Shown one piece after another: positions 8,401 to 11,940 of a DNA stretch of 11,940 bases. The notes beneath the pieces were generated by a model. The model did not search any database, was not told the origin of the DNA, and worked only from the letters and a program-made list of their open reading frames with translations. The translations under genes and the position numbers were made by a program. Source of the DNA: DASYSA01 sp036003885 (GTDB taxonomy: Bacteria; Acidobacteriota; Blastocatellia; UBA7656); contig DASYSA010000533.1 of the NCBI GenBank assembly GCA_036003885.1, positions 1-11,940 of the forward strand. Direction: 5' to 3'. Each line of letters begins with the position of its first letter. Within the stretch, counting starts at the first letter, position 1.

Positions 8401-8853
8401 TTGCTTGATCGGACCGATCATCTGCACCAGGAAGAGCTGGTCGCCGGCCGGTTCCGGCTCACTCAGACTGCTGAGCGCTCCAGGCTCGCCTTCAGTTGTA
8501 TCAAAAGCGCCGGCGCGAAGCAGTATCAGGTTCATGTAATCGCGCACACCTGATCCTGACGACAGCTGGGTGACATCGTCGGCTGCCGAGGCGGGCGCGA
8601 CAAGCAGAGAGAAGCCCCCGTAGTCTGCGATCAACGAACCGCCTTCACTGAGGATTCGGTTTTGGAGTTCCGGTTCATGGGCATAAACGATGATCTTATG
8701 GCCTGAACTGGGGCTGCGATAGGATTCGCTCACAAATGGCGGCTTGACTCTACGGTCGCGCGACGAGTTGGATTCGGCCGGCAACTGGCCCATGAACATC
8801 AATGTTAAGGCGAAGACTGTTATGAAACCGAAGTAAAACCTATATCGAGCCAT
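5494..8853 (-). CDS. Secreted S8 family peptidase, Kp43-like, multidomain
   Basis: The product is about 1119 residues. The ATG at 8853 has GGGAG 9 bases before it and is followed by a signal peptide (residues 1 to about 28). An in-frame TTG at 8889 is less likely. Residues about 40-300 are a long N-terminal region containing LVQMIGPIKQEWYD and YVPNNAYLV, typical of Kp43-type subtilases. The catalytic domain (about 310-670) shows Asp333 in VSDSGID, His380 in SGHGT, Asn490 in FASGN (oxyanion hole) and Ser596 in SSGTSHSTP. A jelly-roll domain follows (about 675-797, with NDLDLQV and DQDFALVIYN). Two similar Ig-like repeats come next (about 810-905 and 915-1012), then an IPT/TIG-like beta domain with two Cys residues and a basic tail. 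It probably degrades extracellular protein. The full triad suggests an active enzyme. The stop is 2 bases from heptamer array 5. Confidence 0.95.
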   Translation of the reverse strand: MARYRFYFGFITVFALTLMFMGQLPAESNSSRDRRVKPPFVSESYRSPSSGHKIIVYAHEPELQNRILSEGGSLIADYGGFSLLVAPASAADDVTQLSSGSGVRDYMNLILLRAGAFDTTEGEPGALSSLSEPEPAGDQLFLVQMIGPIKQEWYDQLQANAEIVSYVPNNAYLVRAGAGGIQRLKDLKVEDKNIIQWSGLFRPSYKIAPELSLESSQETLVTVQLATTDSTPSDIESIEGISSGPLLSEPTSVLKYTNVRIKADPRRLADIARMSNVIWIEPWSAPQMLDERQDLIVAGSFVGVNGLAAPGYLNFLHSKHLDSTPDFIVDVSDSGIDQGILDPAVIHKDFLNQAGLARVVYARLLGQNVIEGFTNDTSGHGTLNAGIVGGYNTIRSFPYLDSEGYSLGLGVHPFVKLGISKIFNPEYTSPNMLDMVDRMYRDGARISSNSWGAYNNSYTTDAQLYDSLVRDARRTEPGNQELTVVFASGNKGAGGNLSTPATAKNVITVGASENLRPTGIDGCGIASDGADDILSLIKFSSSGPANDGRKKPDLVAPGTHIQSAQSQDRSFTAGGVCGPRNFPTGQSFYTWSSGTSHSTPAVAGSAALVRQFFQNSTGRPPSPAMVKAFLTNSTSYVSGFMGNDSLPGDNQGWGLVNVGRALDDTPRNMIDQTTTFGTTGDVTTIQGRVADPTRPFRVTIAWSDAPGTPSANPVVNDLDLQVEINGKTYLGNRFLNSSSIEGGAPDRLNNVESVWLNAGVTGDFTVRVVAANIAGDGVPGNGDTTDQDFALVIYNSRARSSGAGPVDAPPTVNVTFPVGGERLMAGSVLSVTWDASDDKGIQSQGVEFSSDGGASYDLIGTLSGSPRQFDWKIPSVPTTHARIRVSALDGVNLPSSAATPLDFEVIVGPPDTSPPTVSGISPNSDSVIGGGTTATIKWKEGDNVGVVRRLIELSTDGGRTFQPIATITAPGSGDQKTYDWQVPVALSTDAGKIRVTVFDGANNSSSVVSNGKFDIWQLPIITDANFLIRESGKGELEIFGRNFRAGETEIFVDGKKMKKVRFNEKCDEVDGTCKKISSQDKKVGKFVPEGATVTLEVSIPVTGQVSPAFDWKRKKTKVQ

Positions 8854-9162
8854 CGGCCGTCGCTCCCGCTCTGCGAACACGAATCTCAATCCCGAAACTC
8901 GGACTCAGCCCAGCGGCGCTGAGGTATTTGGGTCTATTTCATTGGAATAGCGATTCGCAGCGCTTAAACTATTTTGGGGAACCAACACGAAGGGGCATAC
9001 CAACCAAACGACGAACCTGTACTAAGGTGTGTCGATGGTAAGGTAAGGGCCATGGGGTGTCAATAGTTTTCACCCTGGAGGGTAGTGCGTTCGTGCGATC
9101 AAAATGGGACTCGTTTGATATCACCTGGAAGGGCGGCCGGAAGTGAAACAGGCGATCCCTGG
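8854..9162. other. Intergenic region, no gene or repeat recognised
   Basis: These 309 bases separate the end of the exported unknown from the start of the peptidase, both on the minus strand. The region must hold the peptidase promoter, but I find no convincing -35/-10 pair. Small reading frames here lack ribosome sites and family resemblance. Unlike most other gene borders in the window it has no 7-base periodicity. Confidence 0.6.
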
Positions 9163-10005
9163 TCACAAACGATCAACCATTCTCTTATACTCTTCTCTTG
9201 TCCGCTTGAGCGTGCCCCTTGGGCTGGTCTCAACAGAGCCGGAAGTCTCGTGTTCGCGCTCGATCTGGAACAGGGACTGGGCCCATTCCTTAGCGTTGCG
9301 AAGCCCCGACCTGGCACCCCGTATCAGTTCACCACTGGTGTCATCCGAGACTCGTCGATCCCCCGAGCTCATCTTCGCCACCGCTTCCTTTACGCCGTCT
9401 TCGACTGGGAGGGCGGAGACGTCGGCCTTGAATCGGTCGAGCGCGTCCGAGGTGTCTGCGTCCGGCGCTGCAAGGGCGTCTCCTATTAGGTCGATGATTC
9501 GGGTCAGTTGAAGCTTCTCGGCGAAACGGACTGCCTCAATCTCGGCCACAACGACTGGATCCCCATCACTGGTTCGATCGTCGAAGACGACAGCTTCGAT
9601 GACGACTGTTGGTGTGTCATCGGCGTCCTCCGGAGCTCGGCCTAAGTAAATGGGGTGAACGGTGCCGGGCGCAATCCCTCGATTCCAGCAGACTACGTCG
9701 ACATCGATCGAGACGGTGGTTTGGGCTTTGTGCTCCGATACCCTGAATGCTGTTATGTACTTGTTCGACTCGTTTTTGAGCGACAGCTTGACGGAGTCTG
9801 AACGTTCCTGTCCATGGAAGGTCACGAGGGCTTCGGTCTGTTCAAGCGCGGCGACCTGAAAAGCCTGAGTCTTGTTCTTGATCTTGAGCAACCCCCCAGA
9901 TTCCTGGCCGAAGGCGATGCTCGAGCAGGTTGCGAAAAGTAGCAGCGCAGAAGTTGCGCCCAGTCTTCCAAAACGGTACGAACAGGATAGACCCATGTAT
10001 TTCAT
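9163..10005 (-). CDS. Exported protein of unknown function
   Basis: The product is 280 residues. The ATG at 10005 has AAAGG about 8 bases upstream. A GTG at 10014, three codons earlier, overlaps that ribosome site and is less likely. The N-terminus is a long signal peptide with a basic section (YRFGRLG) and a hydrophobic run ending SIAFGQ. The next 130 residues look like a beta sandwich: alternating strands around VKLSLKNESNKYITAFRV and TTVSIDVDVVCWNRG, a pattern seen in bacterial extracellular domains. The C-terminal third is helical and charged, with Asp/Ser-rich turns (APDADTSDALDRF) and a very basic end. I do not recognise the family. Upstream lies a gene transcribed the other way, with about 164 bases between the two starts. 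Confidence 0.82.
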   Translation of the reverse strand: MKYMGLSCSYRFGRLGATSALLLFATCSSIAFGQESGGLLKIKNKTQAFQVAALEQTEALVTFHGQERSDSVKLSLKNESNKYITAFRVSEHKAQTTVSIDVDVVCWNRGIAPGTVHPIYLGRAPEDADDTPTVVIEAVVFDDRTSDGDPVVVAEIEAVRFAEKLQLTRIIDLIGDALAAPDADTSDALDRFKADVSALPVEDGVKEAVAKMSSGDRRVSDDTSGELIRGARSGLRNAKEWAQSLFQIEREHETSGSVETSPRGTLKRTREEYKRMVDRL

Positions 10006-10105
10006 GGTAGTCACCTTTCTTCGAATCCAGGAAATACGGTACCTTCAGACGACCCTGGTAAGACTAACGAATTGGACTGGGCATGTCAAAAAGAGGCGAA
10101 GTGTA

Positions 10106-10163
10106 AATTTCGAATTGCTAAAATCGGGCATCTCGGCGAACATCGCAATTGCAATTCGAAATT
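10106..10163. repeat. Perfect 13-base inverted repeat, possible heptamer array 6
   Basis: AATTTCGAATTGC at 10106-10118 is exactly reverse-complemented at 10151-10163, with 32 bases between. Both arms can be read as degenerate heptamers (AATTTCG, AATTGCT, AAAATCG; and in reverse AATTTCG, AATTGCA, ATTGCGA). It lies between the divergent genes and ends 7 bases before the ATG of the M15-like gene. It could be a worn heptamer array, an operator or a 5' stem that hides the start codon region. Confidence 0.65.
10116..10124 (+). promoter_or_regulatory. Possible extended -10 promoter for the M15-like gene
   Basis: TGCTAAAAT reads as TGN plus TAAAAT (10119-10124). No good -35 is present. It overlaps the left arm of the 13-base inverted repeat, so a protein binding the repeat could control it. 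Transcription would begin near 10131. Confidence 0.35.
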
Positions 10164-10169
10164 CCTTCA

Positions 10170-10922
10170 ATGACCAGACCACTTCGTGACATTGCAGCTT
10201 CCATATCTTCGCCGGTTGAGTCGCGTCTGTTCGCGGAGTACGGTGCGATCTTTCTGACCGCCGCAACGCCTCCACCCACAATCATCTTCGCGAGCGCCAA
10301 CGAGGTCGATCAGTTCCAATCGTTGCTGTCTATTGGGAGAGGTATGTTCGGCGAGCAGATAATCGAGTTGCAGACCCTCGCGATCGAAGCGTTGAATGCG
10401 GCGGCCACGACTCTATCACTCGCCGGGAGAAGCTTATCCGCTCGTGCTCCCGATGCCGGACGGCGCTCGTACGAGGACACGGTCAAATTGTGGACTCGAA
10501 ACGTGACTCGCGGGCTGGAGTATTGGGAAGCGAACGGCCGGATTACCAGGGAGAAGGCGACAACTATCCGCGAGCTTGCGCCCGTCGAGCAGGTCGGGGT
10601 AATCCTCGGTCTGGAAGAGACCGAGCAGCTCTTCTTCGGCACGTTCTTTGACAGGTCTGTCCTCTATTCTGTTGCGGCGCCCGGAGCCTCCCAGCACCTG
10701 TCTATGTTGGCCTTTGATGTGGCCGAGTATCAAGATACTGAAGTCGAAAGCGCGCTGGAGCAGCATGGTTGGTTTCGAACCGTGGTGAGCGATCTGCCCC
10801 ACTTCACGTATCTCGGTCATCGCGAAGATGAACTCGCGGGACAAGGGCTCAAGCGGGTGGTGCGAGAGTATGGCGAGACTGAGTATCACTTCTGGATCCC
10901 AGATCTCCTGGGGTCTGTTTGA
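10170..10922 (+). CDS. Divergent M15/VanY-like zinc peptidase
   Basis: The product is 250 residues from the ATG at 10170; a TTG at 10149 in the same frame is less likely. No clear ribosome site precedes either start. The signature of M15 D-Ala-D-Ala carboxypeptidases is visible. RSYE (99-102) matches the GYRSYE region that binds substrate. PGASQHLSMLAFD (171-183) matches PGxSxHxxGxAxD, with zinc ligands His176 and Asp183. LPHF (209-212) matches the EPWH region, with His211 as the third zinc ligand. Two departures stand out: the Gly of SxHxxG is Met, and the catalytic Glu position of EPWH is Asp208. There is no signal peptide or membrane segment, which is unusual for a cell-wall enzyme. The N-terminal 90 residues match nothing I know. 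Family assignment rests on motif order and spacing and is fairly strong; activity on peptidoglycan is uncertain. Confidence 0.78.
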   Translation: MTRPLRDIAASISSPVESRLFAEYGAIFLTAATPPPTIIFASANEVDQFQSLLSIGRGMFGEQIIELQTLAIEALNAAATTLSLAGRSLSARAPDAGRRSYEDTVKLWTRNVTRGLEYWEANGRITREKATTIRELAPVEQVGVILGLEETEQLFFGTFFDRSVLYSVAAPGASQHLSMLAFDVAEYQDTEVESALEQHGWFRTVVSDLPHFTYLGHREDELAGQGLKRVVREYGETEYHFWIPDLLGSV

Positions 10923-10928
10923 ATAGCG

Positions 10929-10952
10929 GCTGGTTCCGCGTCGGGAACCGGC
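10929..10952. terminator. Bidirectional stem-loop between convergent genes
   Basis: GCTGGTTCC (10929-10937) pairs with GGAACCGGC (10944-10952) around a 6-base loop, giving nine pairs with one G-U. It lies between the convergent stop codons at 10922 and 10956, so it could end both transcripts. There is no T-run on either side, so a classic intrinsic terminator is not certain. Confidence 0.6.
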
Positions 10953-10955
10953 AGT

Positions 10956-11534
10956 TCACTGCTGCCTGCCTTCCTCTATCGCCGACCGGATTCGCTCGAG
11001 CAGTTTGAAGTAGAGCCCATTCTGATCCGAGTTCGGATCCGGATCGCTTCGCTTGAGCGCTCCCATATCGACCGTCAGCTTCGCGCCGCCGATGGCATTG
11101 ATGGTCACGTAGAATCGGCTCTGGTCGCCCTTTTTCTCAACATCAACCATGAAAGTCGGTTCCTGCTTGTCAGAAAAGCGAGTAGTGACAGGCGGGATCT
11201 TGCCCGCCGATTCTTCGGTCCTGGCAAATTTCCGGGCCTCAGCCATAACTGCTTCGATCACCTGGAGCTGATTGACCAGGTACGACTCTTGAACAAATTT
11301 CTGGGCGTTGTCGGTCAGGAGCATGCTGAATCTTCCGGGGGCGCCGTCAACGGCGCCCACATAGAAGCTTGCTCCGCTGGGCGGCTGCATCTTGCCCTTG
11401 GACATCTTTCGCAACTCTGCATCGGTATATGGCTTGGGCAGAGGCTTGGTCTCTTTCTGTGCGAAAGCCTCAGTACAAATCAGTAAAGTCATTGAAACGA
11501 GTAAGGATGAGACGGTGATTAATCTTGATTGCAC
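10956..11534 (-). CDS. Small exported protein of unknown function
   Basis: The product is 192 residues. The GTG at 11534 is chosen because GAGGTG sits 5 bases upstream; an in-frame TTG at 11552 would place that ribosome site inside the gene. Residues 1-25 form a signal peptide with an AFA|Q cleavage site. A Lys/Pro-rich segment follows (KETKPLPKPYTDAELRK), then a globular region of mixed strands and helices (SRFYVTINAIGGAKLTVDMG), ending in a charged helix. No known family or catalytic motif is recognised. It lies on the same strand as, and about 74 bases downstream of, the flippase-like gene, so co-transcription is possible. Confidence 0.82.
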   Translation of the reverse strand: MQSRLITVSSLLVSMTLLICTEAFAQKETKPLPKPYTDAELRKMSKGKMQPPSGASFYVGAVDGAPGRFSMLLTDNAQKFVQESYLVNQLQVIEAVMAEARKFARTEESAGKIPPVTTRFSDKQEPTFMVDVEKKGDQSRFYVTINAIGGAKLTVDMGALKRSDPDPNSDQNGLYFKLLERIRSAIEEGRQQ

Positions 11535-11608
11535 TATGACACCTCGGATCAAGTCTTCAGTTAGTAAACGCGGCCCGTCGCTAATGGTTTCATTTTGGTT
11601 GGCGCCGG

Positions 11609-11940
11609 CTAAACGGAGCTTACCGGTTCTTTCTCGCGCGGGGCGGCTGGCGCGGTTCCGAATCCACCCGCTCCCTTGTCCTCGTCACCGGCGCTATCCG
11701 GTTCCAGTAATGCTTCAGCCTTGTGTAGATCGTCCTCGCGCTTGCCGCCTCGCAGCACATAGATGATGCCGCCGGGGAGGCCGGTCGCGACGGTGACCCC
11801 AAGCCACAGGAATGCCAGAGCTGCTGCCTGATGTTCACCGGCTCCGACTGTGGCAGAGGTGAACAGCATGATGTAGGCACCCTCACGCAGTCCCATCCCG
11901 TTCACCGACACCGGCGCCATTGTGACAAGCCCTATGGTCG
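11609..11940 (-). CDS. Flippase-like membrane protein (LPG synthase TM family), C-terminal part
   Basis: Only the last 110 residues or so are in the window; the frame is open to the right edge and the start lies outside. The visible part begins TIGLVTMAPVSVNGMGLREGAY, matching the conserved P(I/V)S(L/V)NG(I/L)GxREGAY block near the end of lysylphosphatidylglycerol synthase TM-region (flippase-like, UPF0104) proteins. Another membrane helix follows (about AALAFLWLGVTVATGLPGG) with the family's usual end, then a hydrophilic tail of about 45 residues rich in Glu, Asp, Gly and Pro. In characterised relatives this fold moves or modifies lipids in the inner membrane. No soluble synthase domain can be judged from this end, so the substrate is unknown. 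Confidence 0.85.
   Translation of the reverse strand, partial: TIGLVTMAPVSVNGMGLREGAYIMLFTSATVGAGEHQAAALAFLWLGVTVATGLPGGIIYVLRGGKREDDLHKAEALLEPDSAGDEDKGAGGFGTAPAAPREKEPVSSV

Noticed and set aside
7618..8553. Plus-strand frame of 311 residues inside the peptidase
   Set aside because: The minus strand here carries the catalytic Asp and the conserved N-terminal region of an S8 peptidase.
9072..9083. Short ACCC/GGGT stem as terminator of the exported unknown
   Set aside because: Only four base pairs, far from the stop codon at 9163 and without a T-run on the right strand.

Overview
The window reads as a chromosomal segment of a moderately GC-rich, Gram-negative-type bacterium. Exported proteins, tetratricopeptide (TPR) proteins, a PEGA-domain protein and a very large subtilase, plus lipoprotein and Sec signal peptides, fit an Acidobacteriota (Blastocatellia-like) background. 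That taxonomic guess is inference from style and is not proven by any marker gene here. No rRNA, tRNA, CRISPR, insertion sequence or phage gene was seen.

Layout. (1) 163-972, minus: a lipoprotein of unknown function. (2) 1294-5426, plus: three exported proteins in a row, namely a PEGA+TPR protein, a TPR-only protein and an alpha-helical unknown. (3) 5494-8853, minus: a Kp43-type S8 (subtilisin-like) peptidase of about 1119 residues with C-terminal beta domains. (4) 9163-10005, minus: an exported unknown. (5) 10170-10922, plus: a divergent M15/VanY-like zinc peptidase with no signal peptide. (6) 10956-11534, minus: a small exported unknown. (7) 11609 to the window edge, minus: the C-terminal end of a flippase-like membrane protein (lysylphosphatidylglycerol synthase TM family).

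The most striking content is non-coding. Five gene borders, possibly six, carry tracts with an exact 7-base period, mostly folded as inverted repeats. Each locus has its own heptamer: CACTCAG at 43-164, GTTGTCC/GACAACT at 1076-1217, ACGTTTT/AAAACGT at 2635-2754, AACGCNN at 4259-4293, CGTGATG at 5432-5492, and a degenerate AATTTCG type at 10106-10163. Several begin or end within a few bases of stop codons. One fills the whole gap between two convergent genes and another supplies bases of a stop codon. Heptanucleotide short tandem repeats are known from filamentous cyanobacteria. A set of locus-specific, hairpin-forming versions at gene ends in this background deserves a genome-wide look.

Functionally, most products are predicted to act in the envelope or outside the cell (lipoprotein, TPR scaffolds, secreted protease, exported unknowns). 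The genes do not form an obvious single pathway. The arrays and promoters suggest mostly short transcription units, with genes 2794-4218 and 4326-5426 probably sharing a transcript.
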